Of a stretch of DNA of 64,000 nt, positions 51,011 to 61,005 are shown piece after piece. The position numbers were made by a program, and so were the translations under genes. The first letter of the stretch is position 1; the number at the start of each line of letters is the position of its first letter. Source of the DNA: Diplosphaera chodatii (Eukaryota > Chlorophyta > Trebouxiophyceae > Prasiolales > Stichococcaceae); the NCBI GenBank assembly GCA_032358165.1, contig JAALGY010000020.1, positions 1,426,001-1,490,000 on the forward strand, given 5' to 3'. The notes beneath the pieces are model-generated. The model was not told where the DNA came from, did not search any database, and saw only the letters and a program-made list of their open reading frames with translations.

Positions 51011-52500
51011 ATACGAAAAGGGGAAGGCGGTCATACTAACTGGTCGAGACAAATGGTTTAAAATCTACCCCTTTTTGTTTCATCCCACTTTCCCCTTGTT
51101 GTCTTGGTTCTCCTTTGCTAGTATGGCTCACCTTTGCCCTTTTTGCATTACGACCAGGGCAACACGAGAAGGGGCCGAATGGTCGATACGAAAAGGGGAA
51201 AAGCGGTCATACTAACTGACCGAACCGAAAGGATCCAATTTTTCCCCTTTTGTTTCGTCTCAGTTTCCCCTTGTTGTCTTGGTTCTCCTTTGCTAATATG
51301 GCTCACCTTTCTTTTTGCATTACCACCCGAGCAAGACGACAAGGGGTCGATTGGTCAATACGAAAAGGGGAAAGCGGTCATACTAACTGGTCGAACCAAA
51401 AGATGAAATCCCCTTTTTGTCTTGTCCCACTTTCCCCTTTTCGTCTTGGTTCTATCTTGCTAGTATGGCTCAATCATGCGACCAGGGCAAGACGAGAAGG
51501 GGTCGATTGGGCAATACGAAAAGGGGAAAAGTAGTCATACTACGTGGTCGAACAACCAAAAGATCAAAATTTCGCCCTTTTCGTCTCATCCCGACCGCCC
51601 CGTTCTCGTCTTGCATGCTGGTCTCAATACAAAAAGGGGAACGTGGCCCAACCAGCGAAAGAGTCTTATCACTGAAAACAAACGGGACGACAAGGGGAAA
51701 GTGAGACCAAGACACGACCAATTGGTATGACCACTTTCCCCCCTTTTTGTATTGGGTTTTTTTTCCCATTTTGTTTTACCACCCGCGCAGGACGAGAAGG
51801 GGAAACGTGGTCAAGACGAAAAGGGGAAAAGTGGTCATACTAACTGGTCAAACCAAAAGGATCCAACTTTTCCCCTTTTGTTTCATCTCAGTTTCCCCTT
51901 GTTGTCTTGGTTCTCCTTTGCTAGTATGGCTCACCTTTGCCCTTTTTGCATTACCACCCGAGCAAGACGACAAGGGGTCGATTGGTCAATACGAAAAGGG
52001 GAAAGCGGTCGTACTGATTGGTCGAACCAAAAGATGAAATCCCCTTCTTTGTCTCACTTTCCCCTTTTCGTCTTGGTTCTCTTCTGCTAGTATGGCTCCT
52101 TGCCCCTTTTGTATCACGACCAGGGCAAGACGAAAAGGGGAAAGTGGTCATACTAACTGGTCGAACCAAAAGGATCATAATCTACCCCTTTCTGTCTTGT
52201 AGTATGACTCACTTTGCCCTTTTTGTATTGAGCATCCCCTTTTTGTGTTCAACCAGGGCAAGACGAGAAGGGGTCGAGTGGCCAAGACGAAAAGGGGAAA
52301 AATGGTCATACTACGTGGTCGAACCAAAAGATCCAAAAATTTCCCCTTTTTGTCTTGTCTCGCTTTCCCCTTTTCGTCTTGGTTCTCTTCTGCTAGTATG
52401 ACTCCCTTGCCCCTTTTTGTATTGACTATCCCCTTTTTGTATTACAAGACGAGAAGGGGAAACGTGGTCAAACACGAAAAGGGGAAAGCGGTCATACTAG
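51010..52500. repeat. Central repeats sharing GGTCATACTA
   Basis: GGTCATACTA or a close variant occurs about nine times (near 51028, 51205, 51377, 51535, 51834, 52006, 52148, 52305 and 52490), usually 140-185 bases apart. It is often followed by ACTGGTCGAACC. Between them lie CTAGTATGGCTC and the common CCCCTTTT modules in both orientations. Confidence 0.75.
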
Positions 52501-52590
52501 CGGGGATCGAACCCGCCACCTCCCGGTCAATCATGGCTTGGAGCCCGGTCAAATTCCGATTTTCCGTGGCATATGAGCTATATACGCCGC
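52490..52590 (-). pseudogene. tRNA-like block with a perfect T-arm
   Basis: On the minus strand, 52516-52500 reads GCGGG, TTCGATC, CCCGC: a perfect five-pair T-stem with a canonical seven-base T-loop. GGTTCGATCCC matches the Pol III B box. About 56 bases upstream, TAGCTCATATG matches the A box with one mismatch. I could not build a matching acceptor stem or a sound anticodon arm, so this is more likely a degenerate tRNA or SINE-like head than a working tRNA gene. About 20 bases past it on the minus strand is a TTTT run that could end Pol III transcription. Confidence 0.45.
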
Positions 52591-52619
52591 CGCTTTAAAA
52601 ACTCCATTCAAACAGGCGC

Positions 52620-53600
52620 CGGTGGTCAAAGACCAGAAGGGGATCATATGGCCAGTACGAGAAGGGCTAACGTCCGGCAAATCCTGTTTTCGGTACTGAC
52701 CGGTCGGCCGCTAGTATTACGCCTTCCCCCTATTCAGTGTGTTGACCATGGCAAGACGAAAAGGGGTTTCCTGGTCAATACGAAAACGGGAAAGCATGTT
52801 CGACTGGACACTTGACCCCTTTTCGTATTGACCACTGGTTCCCTTCTTGTATTGGTTCACACCACAAGACGATAAGGGGCACTCTTGGTCAAAGACGAGA
52901 AGGTGCAAACGTGTTCGATTGGACACTGTCGCCTTTTAGTCGAACACCGGTCCCCTTCTTGTATTGGTTCGCGGCAAGACCAGAAGGGGGTTTATGATCA
53001 AGACGAAAAGGGGTTAACTTGGAGCAAGACGAAAAGGGGAAGGCGAGTTCGACTGGACCATTGGCCCCCTTTTTGTATCGACCACTGGTCCCCTTTTTGT
53101 CTTGATCCACCGTAAGACCAGAAGGGGTAAACTTGGTCAAAGACGAAAAGGGGCAGGCGCGTTCGACTGGACCATTGGCCCCCTTTTGTATCGACCACTG
53201 GTCCCCTTTTTGTCTTGATCCACCGTAAGACGAGAAGGGGTAAACTTGGTCAAAGACGAAAAGGGGAAGGCGCGTTCGACTGGACCATTGGCCCCCTTTC
53301 GTATCGACCACTGGTCCCCTTTTTGGCTTGATCCACCGTAAGACGAGAAGGGGTAAACTTGGTCAAAGACGAAAAGGGGAAAGCGTGTTCGACTGGACAC
53401 TGGTCCCCTTTTCGTATTGACCACCGGTCCCCTTCTTGTATTGGTTCAATGCAAGACCAGAAGGGGCAAACTTGGAGCAAGACGAAAAGGGGAAAGCGTG
53501 TTCGACTGGACACTTGACCCCTGTTCGTATTGACCACCGGTCCCCTTCTTGTATTGGTTCAATGCAAGACCAAAAGGGGCAAAACTGGAGCAAGACGAAA
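52620..53600 (-). repeat. Right inner arm: 113-bp tandem repeats, inverted relative to the left arm
   Basis: Landmark CGTAAGAC recurs near 53111, 53224 and 53337, spacing 113. More diverged units lie on both sides (landmarks GCAAGACCAGAAGG near 53450 and 53563). Read on the minus strand the unit aligns with one half of the left 230-base unit, including GACCAGTGGTC and CCAATGGTCC. Confidence 0.8.
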
Positions 53601-53607
53601 CCATTAA

Positions 53608-53692
53608 AGCTGTCGTTTGACCAAGGTCCCTTCTTATCTTGACGAGGTTCCGCTAGTATGATCACCGTCCCCTTTCCGTGTTATAGCTCCGG
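53608..53692 (-). repeat. Right copy of the 85-bp mirrored block
   Basis: Its reverse complement matches 49627-49711 at about 80 of 85 positions. Confidence 0.85.
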
Positions 53693-54020
53693 GCAAGACG
53701 AGAAGGGGTGAAGGTGAGGCAAAGACGAGAAGGGGAAAAGTTTGATGAGCAAGACGAGAAGGAAGGTAAAGGTGAGGCACAGACGAGAAGGGATTATGGT
53801 GAGGCAAAGACGAGAAGGGGAAAAGTTGAGGCCGTGCAAGACGAGAAGTGGAAAACAAATGAGCGAGCAAGACGAGAAGGGGTTGTGGTGAGGCAAAGAC
53901 GAGAAGGGGAAAAGTTGAGGCCGGGCAAGACGAGAAGTGGAAAACAAATGAGCGAGCAAGACGAGAAGGGGTTATGGTGAGGCAAAGACGAGAAGGGGTA
54001 TGGTCAAGGCAAAACCCTCC
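53693..54020 (-). repeat. Right outer arm: G-rich short tandem repeats
   Basis: GTGAGGCAAAGACGAGAAGGGG and longer variants repeat about every 40-90 bases. This is the reverse complement of the left outer arm, but it is shorter. The array ends with GGTATGGTCAAGGCAAAA near 54018. Confidence 0.75.
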
Positions 54021-54126
54021 TGTTGGGTGTCAACCCTGCAACCTTCGAAGCACAGATATTTCAAAAGTTTGAGGTCAGCTAAGAGAATGAGGGAGGATTC
54101 GATACAGTCCCGTGTGTGACAGTCGA

Positions 54127-55520
54127 ATGGGAGCGCAGAATTCAAATCTGCGACATGTGATCGAGGACGACTTTGCGCAGCGCACCAAAGCCACCGGACG
54201 GGACTGGCTGCAGCTCCGCGAACTGCTGGCATTGGAGCTGCCGCAGTCGGCGCACAGCTTGGATCTGTCACATCTTGGCATCCTCTTCGTACTAGACAGG
54301 TGAGATGCAAGATACTGCAGGTATCGCATGATGCATGCTGCTCATCAATGACGCATCTGCGTGGCGACGGTGAAGTCAGCATACTGACTTCCAGCCGGCT
54401 CATGCGATAAGCCCGGACACTGGGGCCGTACTACTCGCGCATGATGTGCAGGGACAGTGATGGGCGCTTCAGCCTCACTGACATTTTGGACATGCTGGAG
54501 CTGGGGCGCACACGGGCGCGCATGCATCAGGTGCCACATCTGGTCGTCATTCCATAGTCACAGTATAAGCTGCCGTGTGTCGCTCAGTGGAGATACTCTC
54601 GTGGGGAGCGCACGATCCAAGGATGGTCGACAACAGGCGTGCACCTGAGCATTGACGCTGTTGTCGTTTGCACTAGGCGCACGAATTTGGCGCACAGCTG
54701 GCAGGCTACTGCACGCTCCAGCTGTGGCGCTTCATGACTGCTGAGGGCGGCCGCGCCAGATTTGTCGACTGGTGTGTGAAGTCTTGGGACACGACTGGCC
54801 CTCTACACTTGATAATTTACCCATAATGCCGTCAAGAGCATGCTCTCTGGATCCCCACCTGCGGATGCTGCAGTGCCTGACAAATGTTGAAAGCAATACT
54901 TGCACCAGGCTGGCCCTGCTGCTGCGAGAGAATGGCGAGGTAGAGGAGTTTTCGCGGTATCCAGGGCACATGTTTCTCAGCCGTGAGTGCATAGAGACCC
55001 TGCACGAGGTTCTGGACATCCAGGTCAGCTGCGTTCCAGCCCTGTATGAGGACGCTCTCCAACTGTTGCGGCATGATGAGCAAACTGATTGATCCGACCC
55101 AGCCCCACAGTTGTCTGAAGCAAATCCCAGAAGACTCGGGTTTGCCCACAGGAGAACCAGGGGCTGGACTTTCAGGCATTCTTCGACCTGCTGCAACGGC
55201 TGGCTGAGGAGCGCGGCCTGATGGGTGAGCTGCGCTGCACCCCTTCAGGCTATGGTCTAGAATTGTAACATCCGGTGGTACCATTCCAGCATTACTGACA
55301 TGATACCGGTCCACTCTGGCATCCCTGGACCTTTGCTGCAGATCCAGAAGACGCAGCGCTTGATGACTGGCTGCCACTGGAAGCCGTGCGGGACATGGCA
55401 GCATCAGTAGCAGATGGGATGTGTGCCACAATGGGGGTTGTCTGTCGTGAGCGCACTTCTGCGGCAGACACAACCACTGACGACACAAACCAGAGCAAAC
55501 TAGTCGCAGCATCGGGTTAA
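54127..55520 (+). CDS. EF-hand calcium-binding-like protein, function unknown
   Basis: The start is the first in-frame ATG, MGAQNSNLRHVIEDDF; the frame upstream has only GTG. Exon 1 ends at the donor after 54299 in LFVLDR. Exon 2 begins near 54439. The joined sequence reads DRDSDGRFSLTD, an EF-hand loop with Asp at positions 1, 3 and 5, Gly at 6 and Asp rather than Glu at 12. Then come DILDMLELGRTRARMHQ and AHEFGAQLAGYCTLQLWRF (about 54675-54735). Later exons give MLQCLTNVESNT (about 54865), MFLSRECIETLHEVLDIQ (about 54970), GLDFQAFFDLLQRLAEERGL (about 55160) and WLPLEAVRDMAASVADGM (about 55370). The stop is 55518-55520. It resembles an uncharacterised plant EF-hand family; no function is assigned. 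Confidence 0.75.
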
Positions 55521-55917
55521 TTGGGGCCGAGGCTACCGTCACATCATGCTGAACCTGACCCTCATGAGTCTCAACTTGACGCCTGCCTGATTCGGGTTGA
55601 CTATCTGATTCCACTGAGATGTTTTTGAAGCAGACAGCTCGTTCAGCTGGGCGAGTGGATGCCGTGCCGCGCATGCATGCGAGCCAGTGCCCTTGATGCT
55701 GAGGCGCCAGCTCCGGATGCCATGCCCCAGGGACTGGAGCCCGATGTGGCTCCGCTTTGCTGTGTGTTGTGGCGCTGTGTCCTGCAGAGCACAGCATGGC
55801 GTGTACTGGGTTGACGGCTACTGATCTCTTTGAGGGTGACCAAGCACTGGGGTGATGCGTCCACAGCACAGCATTTGCAAGCCTGCGAGGCAAATGCATT
55901 GGCACCTGCCTAATTGT
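55521..55917. other. Convergent intergenic region
   Basis: These 397 bases lie between two facing stop codons. A long antisense open frame crosses it, but it has no recognisable protein features. Nothing else is seen. Confidence 0.4.
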
Positions 55918-57745
55918 CTAACACTTGTACCTGGGATGGTGGTGCTGCCAGTTGTGTGTTGCATCATGGACTAGCTCCCCGCTCTGCAGCTGGTCCCAGC
56001 ATCGCTCGCACAAGTTGAACCCCGCCAGACAGCTTGTGCATTCGTACCTGCACATGATAGAGCATCGAGGTTCTCGAAGCGGCAGCCGCGCCACAATGTC
56101 AGACGTCAAGCCTACAGAAGAGCGCTTCACCTGAATTCACCCTTGGGAGCAGCGTGAAGGCCGGTGAACAGGCGCTCGCTGCCGTCGTTGATGCCATGGT
56201 TGCAGGCATTGCAGTGGAAGACGTGCTCCTGGTAGCGGTAGCCGGGCGTCCCCTGCAGCATATCTCGGATGCACACCGTATAACTGAACGGATATCCATG
56301 CCGGCCCACTGCATCTGATCTGTACTACCTTTTGCTGCCGGGTCTTGCTCCATCGGCGGCACTGAGAAGGGCAACGCTCAGGCCCTGCTCTAGATGTGCA
56401 GATGCAGACACGCTCAATGTGTAACGCACCAGCAGGGGAGAGGCATTGACTGCCTCACAGCTGCTGCTGCTGTTGCCCGAGGGGATTGGGAAAAACTCGG
56501 CCTCGCCACTGTGGCCCTTGTTGTCCGCTACTCTTCTCAGACGAGCGAGAGCAGCATTCAGTGGCGCCATATTGGCATCATCCGCCAGACGCAGCACTTC
56601 ATTGATCGCACGAAAGCCGACCGACTCCAGCAGCTGTATCAGAGTCGACCAGCATTCCTCAGCACATGCCAACGCTCAGTGGCAGACAAGCACTGCAACC
56701 AACGAGCGTCATGAATCAGAGACCTGGCGTGCTGCTGCCACGTTCCACAGGGTGGCCCTGACTTTGTCATTGCCGAGCGGCAGCTGGCGGTACTTCTGCT
56801 CACGATTGCCGCAGTCCGCGACATTGGACAGCACTTTTATCAGCGTCCTGACCGGCTGGCGCCAGCTTCCACCGGTGTTATCACCTTGCAGGCGGTGCAC
56901 TGCCTCGAATATACGTCGTGCTGTCAAAATGCCGATGGAGTACGTGGTGACATCTGCACAGCGGACGTGAATCATGGTGATGGGTGAGCGTCCATGGTTC
57001 AAAAAAGCTGTCCGCAGCCGAAGTCAGACAAACCATACCGAGCTTACCGAGCCTCCAGTCTGCAAAGCGAAATGCTGGCGGTGGATCCCACGACGTCACT
57101 GAAGACTGTGTGTCTGCATAATAAAGTCGTTCAGATGCCTCTGAATACATTTCACGCCATTGCTCCCTGTTCAACGACATGAACCATTTCGCTGCACGGC
57201 ATCGGCTTGGTATGACCAGAAAGCACGGTCGAATGAAGGGTCAATGCACAAACACGGATGCAGCACTGCGTGTCTGCACTGCGTGTCTGCACTGCGTATC
57301 TCGAGAAGGTGAGCCGCAAAGCTACCTTTGACCACTGGGCTCTGGGAGCCCGGCATGCTGTCGCGCCTGCTCTACCGTCTGTGACACCAGGGCCAGCTGC
57401 TGTACAAGCACCGAGTCTTGGAGGCCAAGCTGGGTCTCAATCTGCCTGGCCACCGCCAGCACTTCATGCTGCGTGCCGTTCATCCCACAGACCCTCAATA
57501 CGGCGCTCAAGATTACTCCACTTGCGCACAGCAAATGCCGCGGTCCCCTTGCAACCGATACAGGCGACGGCTGCCAGCGTGTCCTCGCTACTGCAAACGG
57601 TGTGATGAGTATGCAGAGCGTAGGTGAGCACAGAGCAGTATGTTGCAGATCTTTGAAGCAGATTGTCGACACTCAGTGTGACCAACAGATTCTTGCTGCA
57701 CTGTGCAGTACAGTGCAGTACAGTTTCGACAACAGCCTCGAGCAT
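55918..57745 (-). CDS. Protein with WW-like, PUB-like and ZZ zinc-finger segments
   Basis: The ATG at 57745 is plausible but not certain. The N-terminal exon includes VACIGCKGTAAFAVRKWSNL (about 57510-57570), then a helical exon VLAVARQIETQLGLQDSVLV (about 57400-57460). REMYSEASERLYYADTQ then TSWDPP (about 57080-57160) looks like a divergent WW domain. RTLIKVLSNVADCGNREQKY then RQLPLGNDKVRATLWN (about 56745-56860), followed across an intron by LIQLLESVGF (about 56620), matches a PUB domain, the p97/Cdc48-binding fold. The C-terminus has FHCNACNHGIND (about 56215) and CTSCLAGFNLCERCWD, then HNWQHHHPRYKC (55918-56040), a ZZ zinc finger. The stop is just before 55918-55920. A role in ubiquitin or Cdc48 pathways is inferred from the domains only. 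Confidence 0.65.
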
Positions 57746-57876
57746 GCGCAGGTGTTTGCAAACACTTGCAGTTCAGCAGAGGTGCTCCACATGCAGACCA
57801 TAAGCGCAACGTCCTGTATCCGTCTAAGAGCTTTGCAACACCAAACTGACACATCCCGTGCGTGCAGCCTTGCCGC
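57746..57876. promoter_or_regulatory. Very short bidirectional promoter
   Basis: Only 131 bases lie between the chosen start codons of two divergent genes. If both starts are right, the promoters overlap. A GCACTGTGCAGTACAGTGCAGTACAG stutter sits next to it at about 57698-57722, inside the first exon of the minus-strand gene. Confidence 0.35.
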
Positions 57877-59863
57877 ATGAGGCGCACAACAGCCATGAAC
57901 CTGCCCTCAGACATACTGGCCCTGGTCTTCATGCGCAATGGCCTTGACAAGCTGTCGGGCCTGAAGGAGCGTTGTGACTGCAGCTTAGTGTGCAGGTGCG
58001 CGGTAAACCACTGCTGCGGTCAATGCTTGCAGGCGGGCTCTGAAAGTCCTCCAGCGGTGTCCTGCTCGGGGATGACTCAATCCTCACGCTATGCAGGTCA
58101 TGGCATGAGGTGCTCAGCCAGCCGCAGTTTCAGCAAGCCGGTCGCATCAGCGTCGGGCGCTTTGACCGGCTTGATCGGCTGGGTCGCCACTTGCACCGCT
58201 TCAAAGAACGGCGCGTCTGACGGGCAGTCTTGGCCAATGAGGACTGCGATGTCGTCAGCGCAGCATCTAGCTGGCCAGCACCACCAGCTCGAGTGACAAG
58301 AACTGCTGCCATTGTCACATCTCAGGTCTTCATCATCTTCTGCGTCGACAGGCACCCAACCCTCAGGGAGCTGGAATGGCATGGCCACCTGCGCGGCGAC
58401 AGCTATCGCAAGGAGGAGCACCTGCTGCAGCCGGTGCTGATCGCCAGTTGGAGCCGGCTCAGGTGGCGCACCAGCAGTTGTACTGCTGCCAAAATCAGCC
58501 ATATCGCCCAGGAAGAGTATGGCTTGCATCCGGTTTAGCGAGTCTGCTGCGAGGAACACGACCCACTGTGCTACAACAAGGCCATGCCGATGCTCGCAGG
58601 GTGCTGCGGCTCAGCGACTGCGCGGTGTCGGCGGCCTGTCTTGCAACCGTGGGCGCCGCCTGCCCCCACCTCGAGGAGCTGCGGTGCCGCACAGCATCCG
58701 CTTCCTACAGCCCGGAGCGCGTGACTGCACGCTCCGAACTGATATACCACAGCCATGTCATGCAGATCGTGCAAGGTGTGCCTGCACTGTGCTGGGTTGC
58801 TGTGTGCTGCTTGCAAGATGAGTCTGCTATTCTGATACGACACATGCAGGGCATGCATTGATGGCATCCGGATGCTTGAGCTTCAAAGTTCTCAAGTGCA
58901 ACTCTTGCCCTAAAGGGCAGTGTTGGATGCTTCGCCCAGGCTGCAAGCAGTTGAAGGTGCTGGATGTGGCATGTCGTGGCAGCACGCCCTTTGCCAAGCA
59001 CTTTGAGCCCAGCCTCCTTGACAGCATCGCTGAGGCGCTGCCGCTGCTGCATGAGCTGACAATCTTTGGCCGGTGAGAACGCATGCTCCGCGAACTGCGC
59101 AGCACATAGCTGGAAGCACACATGGCAACGGTGTGTCATGACCATGGCTGCATCCCGTGACCACTCATTTGCATGCTGAGTGTGTGACCGCACGCTGCAG
59201 GTTTGCTTGGGAGACACTGGGATCCCTCGCTGCAATGTCTCAGCTGCAGCGACTCACGCTCTTCGGGTTAGACAGCAGCAATGTGCGGCCTCCACAAACG
59301 CTGCCGGAGATGAGCACAAGCGTCACGCACCTCACACTTGAGGTGTGGGGGGGATGCTTCGTTCATGATGTTGTGAACTATGCTGTTAGCATTCACCGCC
59401 TGGTGGTCACTGGGAAGGTGCATGTATGCATCAAGAGAGCTGTGGTGGTACAGGAGTTTGCTATGGACTCGAAGACTTTCGTCCCCCTGGCAAATGCGCT
59501 GCCCTGCCTAGAGGTAGTGGATGTGCTCATGCTGCCACTGGCACCCACCCTGGGGCACTACTGTCCTGCTCCAGCCAACCTTGCTGGTCTTGTCAACGCG
59601 CACGGTGAGGTGTCGAGTGCAAGTGTACGTGCCATGTGGACTGCCATTGATCACCTGCATGCCTGCGCATCGGACCGTGCCAGCACCATTACATCTGTGA
59701 TGCAGCCGCCATGGATGCCGAGCGACTCAAGGACATGCGAGCGCTCGCCGTGTACTTTGGGCAGCCCTTCGGAAAGTCCTTCTCAATGTCAGTGAGGATG
59801 ACGGACCGGCGGGAGCTGGTGCGTGAGCTGCCCGCTCAGGAGTCCGGCGGCAGTCCTCACTGA
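57877..59863 (+). CDS. F-box protein with leucine-rich repeats
   Basis: The ATG at 57877 (or 57895) opens the F-box: MNLPSDILALVF, then CSLVCR joined by splicing to SWHEVLSQPQFQ (about 58098). F-box proteins bind Skp1 and select substrates for SCF ubiquitin ligases. LRR-like exons follow: HPTLRELEWHGHLRGDSY (about 58353), VLRLSDCAVSAACLATVGAA (about 58600), HLEELRC (about 58670), CKQLKVLDVAC (about 58945), LLHELTIFGR (about 59045), AAMSQLQRLTLFGLDSSN (about 59230) and LPCLEVVDVLML (about 59500). The end is RELVRELPAQESGGSPH with stop 59861-59863. The splice from ERR to VFIIF (58216 to about 58326) avoids an in-frame TGA and keeps phase. The target is unknown. Confidence 0.8.
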
Positions 59864-60158
59864 CGTGGATCTTGGCAACATCAACTGCCGATTTGACCAG
59901 GCAAACTTGTCCAGCGGCCATGAGCCATCATGCCAGGTGATCAGAGTGCAAGTTCCGGTCAGCATGTCAGGACGGTTTCACTACACGATGGCCACCATAC
60001 TGTGTGTTGCGCAGTCTGTCTGGCCATCCTCAAATCAAGTTCTACAGATGACACTATACGGCAACTATCAAAACATGTGCACATGCCACAGGGTCCCTAT
60101 GCTGAGTGTGTGGCATCTTGCACCCGCCAGCAGCAGGCAGAAGGCGCAACACCTCTGG

Positions 60159-61005
60159 TCAGTGGCTCATCAGCTCCGCTGGCGAGCCACGCCCCGCCTG
60201 GAAGCCTGGCTGGGCGGCCTGCGCATTCTCTGGCAGGAGATTTGTTGGAGGCGCCAGCACATACGGTGGCAACTCATACTTTGCACCTGTGACAAGACAC
60301 AGAGAGCACGCGTCATCAAGGTTGCAGCTGCAATGCATCTGGAACATGCAAGCATGTGCCGAACAGCAACATAAAGGGATGCACAAGCTATACCAGGTTG
60401 TCGCAGCCTTGTGCAAAGCCAAATCAGGCAGTGATCACGCTTGGTTAAAATGTGATGTGGACGTGTATGCAGTCCAGAAGCACACCCCGCTCATCGTAGC
60501 AGATCGTGAGGTTGGGTGGCCCCACGATGATGCCGGCGCTCTCAGTGATGAGCTTGGCAGTCTCGACGTCAGCCTTTGAGGCTGCCTTCAGCGCATCCCA
60601 GATCACTGCAGAACGGCATCGAATCCCTGCGCTTGCTGCGGTCAAACATACTGAAGAGGGCACCCGTGGTGTGACATGTACACCGATAGCGTGCAATGAC
60701 CTGCCAGCCAGACCTCACCTCGGTCGCCTCCATAGTGAGGAGCAGTATCCCAAAATTCCTCTTGCTTTTTCTGCATGACGTACGCATAAGAGTAGCGAAC
60801 ACTCACTGTTGTCAGGTGTGCAGCCGAGCAAATGGGCAGCATGCATGCACGTGTGGGTCTGCAGAGAGCTGCTGACCTCTAGCTGCGCCTGCGTCACGGG
60901 CTCATCACTCTTCCACTTGGGCGGCTGAAACAGATTCTCTCTGGCGTCCGCGGCTTTGTCTGCTTTGCGACTCTCTGCTGCTTGCTTGGAACTGAAGCAA
61001 CCCAT
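60159..61005 (-). CDS. UBTD-family N-terminal-domain protein, probably lipidated
   Basis: The ATG at 61005 gives MGCFSSK, with Gly2 and Cys3 suited to N-myristoylation and palmitoylation. Exon 1 continues to PPKWKSDEPVTQAQLE. Exon 2 (about 60770-60720) is KKQEEFWDTAPHYGGDR. Exon 3 (about 60600-60495) is VWDALKAASKADVETAKLI, then SAGIIVGPPNLTICYDERG. A GT donor there joins to exon 4 at about 60285 (AKYELPPYVLAPPTNLLPEN), with the stop at 60159-60161. This is the N-terminal domain of UBTD1/2 (ubiquitin domain-containing proteins). The C-terminal ubiquitin-like domain is absent. In animals UBTD proteins bind E2 enzymes; the role in algae is not known. Confidence 0.85.

Larger units (their letters stand above)
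49035..54020. mobile_element. Foldback-like satellite element, about 5 kb, no coding capacity
   Basis: Almost the whole interval consists of variants of a short module, CCCCTTYTCGTCTTG, or its complement CAAGACGARAAGGGG, spaced a few tens of bases apart. The left outer arm is mainly the C-rich orientation on the plus strand. The right outer arm is mainly the G-rich orientation, so the arms are inverted copies. An 85-base block is mirrored on both sides (49627-49711 and 53608-53692). Inner parts are tandem arrays with units of about 230, 160-180 and 113 bases. No transposase or other protein is encoded. Long inverted arms made of short tandem repeats are the hallmark of Foldback-type elements; satellite DNA that became inverted is the alternative. 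No target-site duplication could be fixed because the ends fade into degenerate repeats. Confidence 0.65.

Noticed and set aside
49750..51060. Overlapping open frames of 75-106 codons repeating every 230 bases on both strands
   Set aside because: They arise because the 230-base unit lacks stops in some frames. The peptides are shifted copies of the repeat, with no start context, family match or codon pattern.
52490..52590. A functional tRNA gene
   Set aside because: The T-arm is perfect, but no acceptor stem pairs and no sound anticodon arm was found, so only a tRNA-like remnant is claimed.
49035..54020. CRISPR array
   Set aside because: Modules vary in spacing and orientation, spacers are not unique, no cas genes are present, and the genome is eukaryotic.
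49035..54020. Telomeric or subtelomeric repeat
   Set aside because: The module is unlike the TTTAGGG or TTTTAGGG repeats of green algae, both orientations are mixed, and ordinary genes continue on both sides.
54832..55905. A 357-codon minus-strand open frame
   Set aside because: It is antisense to several EF-hand gene exons and introns that make good protein sense on the plus strand. Its own sequence shows no domain.
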